Positions 40,839 to 50,836 of a DNA stretch of 64,000 nucleotides are shown here, one piece after another. The DNA is from Gordonia humi (GTDB lineage: Bacteria; Actinomycetota; Actinomycetes; Mycobacteriales; Mycobacteriaceae): the NCBI RefSeq assembly GCF_014197435.1, contig NZ_JACIFP010000001.1, positions 2,418,001-2,482,000 of the forward strand. Reading direction: 5' to 3'. The number at the start of each line of letters is the position of its first letter. Position 1 is the stretch's first letter. Made by a program: the position numbers and the translations under genes. The notes beneath the pieces are model-generated. The model ran no database searches and was not told where the DNA came from. It saw only the letters and a program-made list of their open reading frames with translations.

Positions 40839-41761
40839 TGTCCGACGGGACGAACGGCCTGTTCAACTCGGGTGTCAGCGACGCCGCCAAGCGTGCGGAC
40901 CTGCGTGCCGCGCTCGACTCGGGTGACCTCCAGCGGTGGCCGGGTGCGTTCAGCCCGCTCGTCGCGAAGATCGTCGCCGACGCGGGTTTCGAGGGCGTGT
41001 ACGTCTCGGGCGCTGCGCTCGCCGCCGACCTGGGTCTGCCCGACATCGGCCTGACGACGCTCACCGAGGTCGTCACGCGAGGGGGCGCCATCGCTCGAGC
41101 GACGGATCTGCCGACGCTGATCGACGCCGACACCGGATTCGGCGAGCCGATGAGCGCGGCGCGCACCGTCGCCTCGCTGGAGGACGCGGGTCTGGCCGGC
41201 TGCCACCTGGAGGATCAGGTGAATCCGAAGCGGTGCGGCCATCTCGACGGCAAGGAGGTCGTGCCGGTCGACGACATGCTGCGGCGCATCGTCGCCGCGG
41301 TCGGCGCCCGTCGAGACCCGAACTTCATCGTGTGTGCTCGCACCGACGCCCGGGGCGTGGAGGGACTCGACGCGGCCATCGACCGTGCCAAGGCCTATGT
41401 CGACGCCGGCGCCGACCTCATCTTCACCGAAGCGCTCGCCGACGAACGCGAGTTCGAGACGTTCCGCAAGGCCGTCGACGCGCCGCTGCTGGCCAACATG
41501 ACCGAGTTCGGGAAATCGCAGCTGCTCACCACCGATCAGCTGCGGAACCTCGGATTCAACGTCGTGATCTACCCGGTCACCACCCTGCGCCTGGCCATGG
41601 GCGCCGTCGAGTCGGGTCTCGCGGCGATCGCCGCCGACGGCACCCAGGAGCCGCTCCTGGACTCCATGCAGCATCGGGCCCGCCTCTACGAGTTCCTCCG
41701 ATACTCCGACTACAACGCCTTCGACCAGAACCTCTTCACCTACACCAAGCCAGGGAAGTGA
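40838..41761 (+). CDS. prpB: 2-Methylisocitrate lyase
   Basis: 307-aa isocitrate lyase-superfamily enzyme that cleaves 2-methylisocitrate to succinate and pyruvate. The catalytic KRCGH motif is at about residues 131-135 with the Cys at 133. Other motifs are GAALAADLGLPDIGLTTL, LIDADTGFGEP and CARTDARGVEG. ATG 40838 overlaps the prpD stop, and prpC follows 2 nt after its own stop, so the operon is tightly coupled. Confidence 0.96.
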   Translation: MSDGTNGLFNSGVSDAAKRADLRAALDSGDLQRWPGAFSPLVAKIVADAGFEGVYVSGAALAADLGLPDIGLTTLTEVVTRGGAIARATDLPTLIDADTGFGEPMSAARTVASLEDAGLAGCHLEDQVNPKRCGHLDGKEVVPVDDMLRRIVAAVGARRDPNFIVCARTDARGVEGLDAAIDRAKAYVDAGADLIFTEALADEREFETFRKAVDAPLLANMTEFGKSQLLTTDQLRNLGFNVVIYPVTTLRLAMGAVESGLAAIAADGTQEPLLDSMQHRARLYEFLRYSDYNAFDQNLFTYTKPGK

Positions 41762-41763
41762 CC

Positions 41764-42888
41764 ATGAGCGCAGAAGCAACACCCACCATCTACAAGGGTC
41801 TGGCCGGCGTCGTCGTCGATACGACCGCGGTCTCCAAAGTGGTACCGGAGACCAACTCGCTGACCTACCGCGGCTACGCCGTGCAGGAATTGGCGGCGTC
41901 GTGCTCGTTCGAGCAGGTGGCGTACCTGCTCTGGTACGGCGAACTGCCGAGCGACGGCCAGCTCGCGCAGTTCACTCAGCGCGAGCGGGCCAGCCGACGT
42001 CTCGACCGGTCCGCGCAGGCCGTCCTGGCCCGTACCCCGGACACCTGTCATCCGATGGACGTCGTCCGGACCATGATCAGCTACCTCGGCACCGAGGATC
42101 CCGACGAGGACGCGACCGATCCGGCGAAGCTGATGGCGAAGGCACAGCGCATGTTCGCGATCCTGCCGACCATCGTCGCCGCCGACATGCGCCGCCGCCG
42201 CGGACTCGATCCGATCGAACCGCACCACGGCCTCGGATACGCCGAGAACTTCCTGACCATGTGCTTCGGCGAGGTCCCCGACCCGGTGATCGTCCGCGCC
42301 TTCGAGAAGTCGATGATTCTGTATGCGGAGCACAGCTTCAACGCGTCGACGTTCTCCGCGCGGGTCGTGACCTCCACCGGATCGGACATGTACAGCGCGG
42401 TCACCGCCGCCATCGGCGCCCTCAAGGGATCGCTGCACGGCGGCGCCAACGAGGCCGTCATGTACGACATGATCGAGATCGACACCCCCGACCGCGCCCG
42501 AGGATGGCTCACCGAGAAGCTCGACGCCAAGGCGAAGGTGATGGGCTTCGGACACCGCGTGTACAAGAACGGCGACTCGCGCGTGCCGACCATGTACGAC
42601 GCGCTGGTCGACGTCTCGCAGCACGTCGGCCAGGACAAGTGGCTCAAGATCTACCACGAGCTGGAAGACGAGATGGTCTCGCGGACCGGGATCCGACCGA
42701 ACCTCGACTTCCCGACCGGGCCGGCGTACCACCTGATGGGCTTCGACATCGGCGCGTTCACCCCGATCTTCGTGATGAGCCGGATCACCGGGTGGACCGC
42801 CCACATCATGGAGCAGGCGGCGTCGAACGCGCTGATCCGTCCGCTGTCGGCCTACAACGGTCCGCAGCAGCGCAGCGTCCCCGCGTAG
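41764..42888 (+). CDS. prpC: 2-Methylcitrate synthase
   Basis: 374-aa citrate synthase-family enzyme that joins propionyl-CoA and oxaloacetate. Catalytic residues lie in SLHGGANEAVM (His), GFGHRVYKNGDSR (His) and PNLDFPTGPAYHLMG (Asp). The N-terminus IYKGLAGVVVDTTAVSKVV is typical of methylcitrate synthase. ATG 41764 is 2 nt after the prpB stop. Last of prpDBC; pyc follows after 101 bp with a hairpin in the gap. Confidence 0.95.
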   Translation: MSAEATPTIYKGLAGVVVDTTAVSKVVPETNSLTYRGYAVQELAASCSFEQVAYLLWYGELPSDGQLAQFTQRERASRRLDRSAQAVLARTPDTCHPMDVVRTMISYLGTEDPDEDATDPAKLMAKAQRMFAILPTIVAADMRRRRGLDPIEPHHGLGYAENFLTMCFGEVPDPVIVRAFEKSMILYAEHSFNASTFSARVVTSTGSDMYSAVTAAIGALKGSLHGGANEAVMYDMIEIDTPDRARGWLTEKLDAKAKVMGFGHRVYKNGDSRVPTMYDALVDVSQHVGQDKWLKIYHELEDEMVSRTGIRPNLDFPTGPAYHLMGFDIGAFTPIFVMSRITGWTAHIMEQAASNALIRPLSAYNGPQQRSVPA

Positions 42889-42902
42889 GGCGGCGAGGAG
42901 AA

Positions 42903-42936
42903 CGGCGGCGGGCGTGGACACATGCGACCGCCGCCG
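42903..42936 (+). terminator. Hairpin between prpC and pyc
   Basis: CGGCGGCGG (42903-42911) and CCGCCGCCG (42928-42936) form a perfect 9-bp stem with a 16-nt loop, 14 nt after the prpC stop. It may end or attenuate the prp transcript before pyc. Confidence 0.5.
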
Positions 42937-42989
42937 GTCTTCGTCGTCCCTCGCGCAGGACTCATTCGCAGAAAGGACCGGACAACACC

Positions 42990-45900
42990 ATGTTCGCCAA
43001 AGTACTGGTCGCCAACCGCGGCGAGATCGCCGTGCGGGCGTTCCGCGCAGCCTATGAACTCGGGGCGGGCACCGTCGCGATCTACCCCGAGGAGGATCGC
43101 AACTGCATCCATCGCGGCAAGGCCGACGAATCGTATCGGATAGGGGAGCCGGGGCACCCGGTCCAGGCATACCTCGATGTCGACGAGATCGTGCGGGTGG
43201 CCCGAGAAGCGGGCGCCGACGCCGTCTATCCGGGATACGGCTTCGTATCCGAGAACCCGGATCTGGCCGCCGCCTGCGCGGCGGAGGGGATCACCTTCGT
43301 CGGCCCGAGCTCCGCCGTGTTGGATCTGACCGGCGACAAGCAGCGGGCGGTGACCGCTGCCCGCGACGCCGGTCTCCCGGTGCTCACGGGATCGGCACCG
43401 TCGTCGGACGTCGACGAACTCGTCGAGGCCGCCGCGGACATGGTGTTCCCGGTCTTCGTGAAAGCGGTGGCCGGTGGCGGCGGACGGGGTATGCGGCGAG
43501 TCGAGGACATCGCCGATCTGCCCGATGCGATCGGGGCGGCTTCGCGTGAGGCCGCATCCGCATTCGGCAATCCGACCGTGTTCCTCGAACAGGCGGTGGT
43601 GAATCCCCGCCACATCGAGGTGCAGATCCTCGCCGACGAGCACGGGAACGTCGTTCATCTCTTCGAGCGGGACTGCAGTCTGCAGCGTCGTCATCAGAAG
43701 GTCGTCGAGATCGCGCCCGCGCCGAACCTGGACGCGCAGCTGCGCGAGCGGATCTGCGCGGACGCCGTCGCCTTCGCCCGACACATCGGCTACAGCTGTG
43801 CGGGCACCGTCGAATTCCTCGTCGACGAATGCGGTCGGCACTTCTTCATCGAGATGAACCCGCGCATCCAGGTGGAGCACACGGTGACCGAGGAGATCAC
43901 CGATGTCGACCTGGTGGCCGCGCAGCTGCGCATCGCGTCGGGCGAGACCCTCGCCGACCTCGGTCTGCGCCAGGAGTCCATCGCGATTCGCGGCGCCGCT
44001 CTGCAATGCCGCATCACCACCGAGGACCCCGCGGACGGATTCCGCCCGGCGACCGGACGCATCACCTCGTACCGGGCGCCCGGCGGCGCCGGAGTCCGAC
44101 TCGACGGAGCGGCGGCGCTCGGCAGCGAGATCACCGGGCACTTCGACTCGATGCTGGTGAAGCTGACGTGCCGTGGAAGCGATTTCGCAACGGCGGTGCG
44201 CCGCGAACGCCGGGCGCTCGCCGAGTTCCGCATCCGCGGCGTCACCACCAACATCGGCTTCCTGCAGTCGGTGCTCGACGATCGGGACTTCCGCGCGGGA
44301 GCGATCACCACGTCGTTCATCGAGGACCGGCCGTGGCTCACCACGGCGCGTCCCACCGACGACAAGGGCACCAAGCTCCTCTCGTACCTCGCGGACGTCA
44401 CCGTGCACCAGCCGTACGGACCGCTTCCGACGCCCGTGCATCCGCATACCAAACTGCCCGCGCTCACCGCGCAGCAGCTTCGGGAACCGCCCGCGGGATC
44501 GAGGCAACGGCTGCTCGAACTGGGCCCGGAGGGATTCGCCCGCGCCCTGCGCGAGCAGAAGGCGCTCGCAGTCACCGACACCACGTTCCGCGACGCACAC
44601 CAGTCGCTGCTTGCTACGCGGGTGCGCACCAGCGGCCTGTCGGTCGCCGGACCGTACGTCGCGGCCACCACCCCGCAGTTGCTGTCGGTCGAGTGCTGGG
44701 GCGGTGCGACCTACGACGTCGCGTTGCGGTTCCTCAAGGAGGACCCGTGGGATCGACTGGAACGCCTGCGCGCGGCCATACCCAACATCTGTCTGCAGAT
44801 GCTGCTGCGCGGTAAGAACACCGTCGGGTACACGCCGTATCCGACCGAGGTGACGACGGCGTTCGTGGCTGAGGCCGCGCGCACCGGTATCGACGTCTTC
44901 CGCATCTTCGACGCCCTCAACAGCGTCGAGGCCATGCGTCCGGCGATCGACGCCGTCCGGGAGACCGGGACCACGGTCGCCGAGGTCGCCATGAGCTACA
45001 CCGGTGATCTGACGAGTCCGCGGGAGGACGTGTACACGCTCGACTACTACCTGCGCCTCGCCGAACAGATCGTCGACGCGGGAGCGCACGTCCTCGCGAT
45101 CAAAGACATGGCCGGACTGCTTCGCCCGAGTGCCGCGCGGACCCTGGTCTCGGCCTTGCGTGAGCGTTTCGATCTGCCCGTCCACCTGCACACGCACGAC
45201 ACCCCGGGTGGACAGCTGGCGACGTATCTCGCCGCATGGGAGGCGGGGGCCGACGCCGTAGACGGGGCGAGCGCCGCGCTCGCCGGGACGACGAGCCAGC
45301 CGTCGTTGTCGGCGATCGTCGCGGCCGCGGAGAACACCGAGTTCGACACTGGTCTGTCCCTGGACGCGGTGACGTCGATGGAGCCGTACTGGGAGGCCGT
45401 GCGGCGCGAGTACGCTCCGTTCGAGTCGGGGATCCCCGCACCCACCGGACGGGTGTACGCGCACGAGATCCCGGGCGGCCAGCTGTCGAACCTACGGCAG
45501 CAGGCCATCTCCATCGGCGTCGGCAACCGTTTCGAAGCCGTCGAGACCGCGTACGCCGCCGCCAACGAGCTGCTTCTGCGGCCGATCAAGGTGACCCCGT
45601 CGTCGAAGGTCGTCGGCGACCTGGCGATCGCGTTCGTCGCACAGGGAGTGACCGCGGAGCAGTTCGCCGCCGATCCGGCCGCCTACGACATCCCGGACTC
45701 GGTGATCGGCTTCCTCAGCGGCGAACTCGGTGAACCGGTCGCCGGCTGGCCCGAACCGCTGCGCACCGCGGTGCTCGCCGGGCGCGAGCGGCGCGCAGCG
45801 GAGGCGGAGCTGTCCGACGACGACCTCGCCGCGCTCGCCGAACCCGGCCAGGTGCGCCGAGACGCGCTGAACCGTCTCCTGTTCCCCGGCCCGACAGCCG

Positions 45901-46379
45901 ACTACCAGCAGCACCTGGAGACCTTCGGCGACACGTCCCGGCTGCCCGCGCACCAGTTCTTCTTCGGACTGCAGCCGGGCTTCGAGCATCGAGTCCGACT
46001 GCGGCCGGGCGTCGAACTGCTGATCAGACTGGAAGCGATCAGCGAACCCGATGAGACCGGGCAGCGCACCGTCGTCATGACGGTCAACGGGCAGCTGAGG
46101 TCGGTCACCGTCCGCGACCGCGGAGTCGACCCGGCGGTGCCCGCCGCGGAGAAGGCCGAGCGATCGAACCCGAAGCAGATCGGGGCGCCGTTCACCGGAG
46201 TCGCCACGGTGGCCGTCGCGGTGGGCGACGAGGTCGCCGAGGGCTCCGTCGTCGCCACCATCGAGGCGATGAAGATGGAGGCGTCGATCACCAGCTCGGC
46301 CGCGGGGACGGTCGCTCGGGTGGTCGTGGTCGGCGCCACCGAGGTGTCTCCGGGCGATCTGCTCGTCGAACTGAGCTGA
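42990..46379 (+). CDS. pyc: Pyruvate carboxylase
   Basis: 1129-aa single-chain biotin enzyme that makes oxaloacetate from pyruvate. The biotin carboxylase domain (about 1-450) has VANRGEIAVRAFRAA, GGGGRGMR, ERDCSLQRRHQK and EMNPRIQVEHTVTEE. The carboxyltransferase domain (about 530-850) has TDTTFRDAHQSLLATR with the metal and pyruvate residues, and HTHDTPGGQLATYLAA. The C-terminal biotinyl motif is IEAMKMEASI. ATG 42990 is preceded by GAAAGGA. Next to prpDBC it can turn pyruvate from methylisocitrate cleavage back into oxaloacetate. Confidence 0.96.
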   Translation: MFAKVLVANRGEIAVRAFRAAYELGAGTVAIYPEEDRNCIHRGKADESYRIGEPGHPVQAYLDVDEIVRVAREAGADAVYPGYGFVSENPDLAAACAAEGITFVGPSSAVLDLTGDKQRAVTAARDAGLPVLTGSAPSSDVDELVEAAADMVFPVFVKAVAGGGGRGMRRVEDIADLPDAIGAASREAASAFGNPTVFLEQAVVNPRHIEVQILADEHGNVVHLFERDCSLQRRHQKVVEIAPAPNLDAQLRERICADAVAFARHIGYSCAGTVEFLVDECGRHFFIEMNPRIQVEHTVTEEITDVDLVAAQLRIASGETLADLGLRQESIAIRGAALQCRITTEDPADGFRPATGRITSYRAPGGAGVRLDGAAALGSEITGHFDSMLVKLTCRGSDFATAVRRERRALAEFRIRGVTTNIGFLQSVLDDRDFRAGAITTSFIEDRPWLTTARPTDDKGTKLLSYLADVTVHQPYGPLPTPVHPHTKLPALTAQQLREPPAGSRQRLLELGPEGFARALREQKALAVTDTTFRDAHQSLLATRVRTSGLSVAGPYVAATTPQLLSVECWGGATYDVALRFLKEDPWDRLERLRAAIPNICLQMLLRGKNTVGYTPYPTEVTTAFVAEAARTGIDVFRIFDALNSVEAMRPAIDAVRETGTTVAEVAMSYTGDLTSPREDVYTLDYYLRLAEQIVDAGAHVLAIKDMAGLLRPSAARTLVSALRERFDLPVHLHTHDTPGGQLATYLAAWEAGADAVDGASAALAGTTSQPSLSAIVAAAENTEFDTGLSLDAVTSMEPYWEAVRREYAPFESGIPAPTGRVYAHEIPGGQLSNLRQQAISIGVGNRFEAVETAYAAANELLLRPIKVTPSSKVVGDLAIAFVAQGVTAEQFAADPAAYDIPDSVIGFLSGELGEPVAGWPEPLRTAVLAGRERRAAEAELSDDDLAALAEPGQVRRDALNRLLFPGPTADYQQHLETFGDTSRLPAHQFFFGLQPGFEHRVRLRPGVELLIRLEAISEPDETGQRTVVMTVNGQLRSVTVRDRGVDPAVPAAEKAERSNPKQIGAPFTGVATVAVAVGDEVAEGSVVATIEAMKMEASITSSAAGTVARVVVVGATEVSPGDLLVELS

Positions 46380-46394
46380 CCGGGCGACGGCGTC

Positions 46395-46425
46395 GACCCG
46401 CCGCAGCTCACCAATGCGGCGGGTC
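46395..46425. terminator. Hairpin 1 between convergent pyc and metE
   Basis: GACCCGCCGCA (46395-46405) pairs with TGCGGCGGGTC (46415-46425) around a 9-nt loop. It is the first of two tandem hairpins after pyc. Confidence 0.6.
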
Positions 46426-46429
46426 CACA

Positions 46430-46468
46430 CGACGAAGGCCTCCCCACATCGTGGGGAGGCCTTCGTCG
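46430..46468. terminator. Hairpin 2, bidirectional terminator between pyc and metE
   Basis: A perfect 18-bp stem (46430-46447 with 46451-46468) has only the 3-nt loop ATC. It begins CGACGAAGGCCTCC and lies 51 nt after pyc and 10 nt after the metE stop, so it can serve both convergent genes. No long U-tract is needed in this group. Confidence 0.85.
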
Positions 46469-46477
46469 GATGGTCCG

Positions 46478-48790
46478 TCAGCGCACGGCGCGGGCGGCCG
46501 CCACGAGGTTCTCCAGAGCCTCGGTGACCTCTTCGGTGGTCCGGGTCTTGAGACCGCAGTCGGGGTTGACCCAGAGTCGGTCGGCGGGCACCGCGGCGAG
46601 CGCCTCGCGCAGCGACGCGGTCACCTCGTCGGCGTCCGGGACGCGCGGCGAGTGGATGTCGTAGACACCCGGTCCCACCTGGTTGCGGTAGCCGATCGCG
46701 TTGAGATCGGCGAGGATCTCCATATGCGAACGGGCGGCTTCGATGGACGTCACGTCCGCGTCGAGGTCGGCGATCGCGCCGATGACTTCACCGAACTCCG
46801 AGTAGCACAGGTGCGTGTGGATCTGCGTCGCGTCGGCGACTCCGGCCGTGGACAGCCGGAACGCGGTGACCGCCCAGCGCAGGTACTCCTCGCGGTCGGC
46901 GGCGCGCAACGGCAGCAGCTCCCGCAGCGCCGGCTCGTCGACCTGGATGATGGCCGCCCCGGACCGCTCGAGGTCGACGGTCTCGTCGCGGATCGCCAGC
47001 GCCACCTGGAACGCGGTGTCGGCCAACGGCTGGTCGTCGCGCACGAACGACCACGCCAGGATCGTCACCGGGCCGGTGAGCATGCCCTTGACCGGCTTCG
47101 ACGTCAGCGACTGCGCGTAGGCGATCCAGTCGACGGTCATCGGAGACTGCCGCACCACGTCGCCGAACAGGATCGGCGGGCGCACACACCGCGACCCGTA
47201 CGACTGGACCCAGCCGTTGGCCGTGGCGAAGAAGCCGTCGAGCTGCTCGGCGAAGTACTGCACCATGTCGTTGCGCTCGGGCTCGCCGTGCACCAGCACG
47301 TCGAGGCCGATCTTCTCCTGCAGCGCGATCACGTCCGCGATCTCGGCCTGCATGCGGCGCGTGTACTCGGCGTCGTCGATGGCCCCCGTCCGCAACGCCT
47401 GGCGGGCCTTGCGGATGTCCGTCGTCTGGGGGTACGAGCCGATCGTCGTCGTGGCCAGTGCGGGCAGATTCAACGCCGCGTCCTGGACGGTGCGTCGCGC
47501 GGCCGAGTCCGGCCGGGTCCAGTCGGACTCGGCGAGGGCGGACAGGCGGGTGCGGACCGACTCCACGTGCAGGCGCGGATCGGTGGCGCGGGTCGTGAGC
47601 GCCTGTGCCGCCGCGTCGAACGCCTCGGCCTGGTCGGCGCGGCCGTTCGCGTAGGCGCGGGCCAGGGCGACGACCTCGGCGTGCTTCTCGGCGGCGAACG
47701 CGAGCCATCCGCGCAGCGCGTCGTCGAGCCCGTCCTCGCCCGCGAGCGTGTACGGCACGTGCAGTGTGGAGCACGACGTCGACACGACGAGTGAGCCGAC
47801 GCCGCCGCGGAGCGCTTCGAGGGTGCGCAGTGCCGCGTCGAGATCGGTGCGCCACACGTTGCGGCCGTCGACCACGCCGGCGACGACGATCTTGCCGCCG
47901 AGCCCGGCGGCCGCCACCGTGTCGACATCGCCCGCGACGAGATCGACACCGACGGCCTCGACTCCGGTCCGACCGAGTGCCGCGAGCGACTCGCGAGCAT
48001 CGCCGAAGTAGGTCTGGACGAGGATCCGCGGACGCGCCGACACCGCCGACAGCGTGGTGTAGACGTCCTCCGCCAGCGCGGGCAGATCGCCGACGGCGTC
48101 GGTCACCAGGATCGGCTCGTCGATCTGCACCCACTGCGCACCGGCGTCGGCGAGGGCGCCGAGCAGCTCGACGTACAGGGCGACGACCTCGCCGATACGA
48201 CTCAGCGGCGCGTCCGCGCCGTCGACGGCCTTCGACAGGGCGAGGAAGGTGATCGGTCCGACGATCACCGGGCGGCCCGCGACACCGTCGGCCGCGGCCT
48301 CGGCCAGCTCGGCGAGGACCTTGGTCGCGTCGAGCGAGAACGCCGTCTCGGGGCCGATCTCGGGAACGATGTAGTGGTAGTTCGTGTCGAACCACTTCGT
48401 CATCTCGAGGGGGGCGACGCCGTCGGCGCCGGGATCATTCAGCCCGCTCACTGCGTTCCCGGCGCCGCGCGCGGCCGCGAAATAGCGGTCCAGCGGGTCG
48501 TCGATCGTCGTCACACGCGGCGGCAGCGCGCCGAGCATCACAGCGGTGTCGAGGACCTGGTCGTAGTACGAGAACGTGTTGACCGGCACCGAGTCGATGC
48601 CTGCCGCGACGAGGGCGCGACGGTCCGACGCGCGCAGCTCGGCGGCGACGGCTTCGAGTGCCGCGCGGTCCGAGCGCCCGGCCCAGTAGGCTTCGACGGC
48701 GCGTTTGAGCTCCCGGTTCGCACCGATGCGGGCGGTGCCGGGGACAGTCGCGGTGAACGGTGGGGTGGGTGTCGTCGTATCGACGGACAT
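46478..48790 (-). CDS. metE: Cobalamin-independent methionine synthase
   Basis: 770-aa enzyme that transfers a methyl group from 5-methyltetrahydropteroyl-glutamate to homocysteine without B12. The zinc ligands are in the C-terminal half: HTHLCYSEF (His and Cys) and NPDCGLKTR (Cys). Other conserved parts are [41 protein letters not shown] and [16 protein letters not shown] 48790 has AGGAGA upstream. It is controlled by the cobalamin riboswitch at 48936-49135: with enough B12 the cell would stop making MetE and rely on MetH, which lies outside the window. Confidence 0.96.
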   Translation of the reverse strand: MSVDTTTPTPPFTATVPGTARIGANRELKRAVEAYWAGRSDRAALEAVAAELRASDRRALVAAGIDSVPVNTFSYYDQVLDTAVMLGALPPRVTTIDDPLDRYFAAARGAGNAVSGLNDPGADGVAPLEMTKWFDTNYHYIVPEIGPETAFSLDATKVLAELAEAAADGVAGRPVIVGPITFLALSKAVDGADAPLSRIGEVVALYVELLGALADAGAQWVQIDEPILVTDAVGDLPALAEDVYTTLSAVSARPRILVQTYFGDARESLAALGRTGVEAVGVDLVAGDVDTVAAAGLGGKIVVAGVVDGRNVWRTDLDAALRTLEALRGGVGSLVVSTSCSTLHVPYTLAGEDGLDDALRGWLAFAAEKHAEVVALARAYANGRADQAEAFDAAAQALTTRATDPRLHVESVRTRLSALAESDWTRPDSAARRTVQDAALNLPALATTTIGSYPQTTDIRKARQALRTGAIDDAEYTRRMQAEIADVIALQEKIGLDVLVHGEPERNDMVQYFAEQLDGFFATANGWVQSYGSRCVRPPILFGDVVRQSPMTVDWIAYAQSLTSKPVKGMLTGPVTILAWSFVRDDQPLADTAFQVALAIRDETVDLERSGAAIIQVDEPALRELLPLRAADREEYLRWAVTAFRLSTAGVADATQIHTHLCYSEFGEVIGAIADLDADVTSIEAARSHMEILADLNAIGYRNQVGPGVYDIHSPRVPDADEVTASLREALAAVPADRLWVNPDCGLKTRTTEEVTEALENLVAAARAVR

Positions 48791-49184
48791 GTACTTCTCC
48801 TGCAAACAGTGGTGACGACCGTCGCCCGACAGAAGATGAGCACAGAACCGCGGACCCGCGACGCGCACGGGCCGGCCTCCGGTGTCATCGCCTGATCCAC
48901 GAGGCGGACAGCCACCGAGTGCGGCGCACCCGGTACACCAGGCAGGTCTTCGGGCTCGTCGGCGTGCGCTGAGCGCTCCTACTGGTCGTCGCTTCCCAGA
49001 GCTGCCGTGGCAGGCCCAGTGCACGTGACGACGGTCGTTCCGACATACCGCTGCGGGTCAGCTCCGGATTCTCACCGGATTCCCTCTTTCGACGCCTGCG
49101 ACGACTCGTCGTCGTAGGCGAACCTGTTGCGAGGCCGATCATAGCGACCGGTCCCGACGAATCACATTCGCGAGATCGCGTGCG
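48791..49184. other. metE leader and putP downstream region
   Basis: 394-bp stretch without a gene. It contains the metE ribosome site, a linker of about 145 nt between riboswitch and start codon, the riboswitch itself and about 50 bp of probable promoter/terminator sequence next to the putP stop. Short GC-rich reading frames here are artefacts of the structured RNA. Confidence 0.7.
48936..49135 (-). ncRNA. Cobalamin riboswitch upstream of metE
   Basis: On the minus strand the core GGAATCCGGTGAGAATCCGG lies at 49064-49083, followed by AGCTGACCCGCAGCGGTAT, a match to the conserved CTGnCCCGCAnCGGT stretch. The 5' paired element includes ACAGGTTCGC near 49120-49130 and the 3' conserved GCCCGAAGACCTGCC near 48941-48955. 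Known B12 riboswitches repress metE in actinobacteria, so repression by cobalamin is expected. Confidence 0.92.
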
Positions 49185-50723
49185 TTAAACCCTGGCGTCC
49201 GACGCCGGCGCCGGGATCACCCCGGTCTTCGCCAACTCCTTCGCCGCGTCGAACTCGGCGTCGATCTCCGGGTTCGGGCGGTAGGTGGCCAGGCTGACCG
49301 CGACGGCGACGACGAAGCTCGCGGCGACGCCGGGGACGATCTCGTACATGTCGTCGCTCAACCACGATCGTCCCCAGGCGTAGGCGACGACCGCCCCGGT
49401 GACGATGCCGGTGAGTGCACCCCACGCGGTGAAGCGTCGCCAGTACAGGGACAAGACGACCGCGGGGCCGAAGGCCGCACCGAATCCCGCCCAGGCGAAG
49501 GCGACGAGGTCCAGGATGCTGTTCGACGGAGAGATCGCCAGCACCGCGGCGATCACCGCGATCGTGAGCACACCGAGCCTCCCGAGGCGGACATAGGTGG
49601 TGTCGCTGAGTTCGCGGCGACCGGTCTTGGCCGCGACCAGCTTGTACAGGTCCTCGATCAGGGCCGATGAGCAGACGATGAGCTGCGAGGAGATGGTCGA
49701 CATGATCGCCGCGAGCACCGCGGCCAGGACCAGCCCCGCGATGAACGGGTGGAACAGGATCTGCGACAGGGCCAGAAACACGGTCTCGGCGTCGTCGGGC
49801 GCGTCGGCCGTGTGCTCGGCGAAGTAGGCGATGCCGACGAGCGCCGTGCCGACCGCACCGAGGGCGCACGCGAACATCCACGCGATGCCGATCCGGCGCG
49901 CGGTGCCCGCCTCGCCGGGGGAGCGCAACGCCATGAATCGCACGATGACGTGCGGCTGACCGAAGTACCCGAGTCCCCACGCCACCGACGAGATGATCGC
50001 GATCGCGGAGCTGCCCGCGAAGAAGCTGAGGTCGTCCGGATCGACCGCGCGGACCCCGTCGATCGTGGCACCGACACCGCCCAGATCGATGATGCCGATG
50101 ATCGGAACCGCCAGCAGCGCCACGACCACCAGGATGCCCTGCGCGACGTCGGTGAGCGACGCCCCGAGAAACCCGCCGAAGAGCGTGTACAGCATCGTGA
50201 CACCGGCCACGATCAACATGCCGACGGTGTAGTCGACGCCGAACGCGCTGTCGAAGAACTTGCCCGAGGCGACCATGCCGCTCGACACGTAGAACGTGAA
50301 GAACACCAGGATGATGACACCGCAGGTGATGCGCAGCACCCGGGACGAGTCGCGCAGCCGCGTCTCGAAGAAGCTCGGGATGGTGATCGCGTCACCGGCG
50401 ATCTCGGTGTACGCCCGAAGCCTGGGCGCGGTGAGCCGCCAGTTGGCCCACGCACCGATCAACAGACCGATCATGATCCACGACTCCGACAGGCCCGACA
50501 CGTACATCGCACCGGGCAGGCCCATCAACAGCCAGCCCGACATGTCGGATGCGCCCGCGCTCAACGCCGCGATCCACGGCTTGAGACCGCGGTCGGCGAG
50601 CATGTAGCCGTCCAGATCGTTCTTCGTCTTACGGTAGGCGTAGAACCCGATGCCGAGCATCGCCGTGAAGTACAGGACGACGGCGAAGATCTGGAACGCG
50701 CGACCGTCGGACGCTACTGACAT
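49185..50723 (-). CDS. putP: Sodium/proline symporter
   Basis: 512-aa solute:sodium symporter family protein with about 13 membrane helices. It begins with the helix FAVVLYFTAMLGIGFYAYRKT, then GYMLADRGLKPWIAALSAGASDMSGWLLMGLPGAMY, the typical PutP sodium/substrate region, and GYFGQPHVIVRFMALRS. Cytoplasmic C-terminal tail is charged. ATG 50723 lies 109 bp after the putA stop on the same strand, so uptake and breakdown of proline are probably co-regulated. Confidence 0.95.
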   Translation of the reverse strand: MSVASDGRAFQIFAVVLYFTAMLGIGFYAYRKTKNDLDGYMLADRGLKPWIAALSAGASDMSGWLLMGLPGAMYVSGLSESWIMIGLLIGAWANWRLTAPRLRAYTEIAGDAITIPSFFETRLRDSSRVLRITCGVIILVFFTFYVSSGMVASGKFFDSAFGVDYTVGMLIVAGVTMLYTLFGGFLGASLTDVAQGILVVVALLAVPIIGIIDLGGVGATIDGVRAVDPDDLSFFAGSSAIAIISSVAWGLGYFGQPHVIVRFMALRSPGEAGTARRIGIAWMFACALGAVGTALVGIAYFAEHTADAPDDAETVFLALSQILFHPFIAGLVLAAVLAAIMSTISSQLIVCSSALIEDLYKLVAAKTGRRELSDTTYVRLGRLGVLTIAVIAAVLAISPSNSILDLVAFAWAGFGAAFGPAVVLSLYWRRFTAWGALTGIVTGAVVAYAWGRSWLSDDMYEIVPGVAASFVVAVAVSLATYRPNPEIDAEFDAAKELAKTGVIPAPASDARV

Positions 50724-50792
50724 GAAGACTCCCTCGGTGTGATCGGCATCTCGCCAGAGGGAAGTCTGCCGTCCGTCGCGCGCCTACTACAT

Positions 50793-50836
50793 GTGAATCC
50801 GAACGAATCGACGCGATGCTATTGGTTCGGATTCAC
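50793..50836 (-). terminator. Hairpin spanning the putA stop codon
   Basis: GTGAATCCGAAC (50793-50804) and GTTCGGATTCAC (50825-50836) form a perfect 12-bp stem with a 20-nt loop. The putA stop (50833-50835) is within the stem. It may lower read-through into putP or protect the putA mRNA end. Confidence 0.7.

Noticed and set aside
48885..49142. Short minus-strand frame within the metE leader
   Set aside because: It translates the conserved riboswitch core and has no protein-like features.
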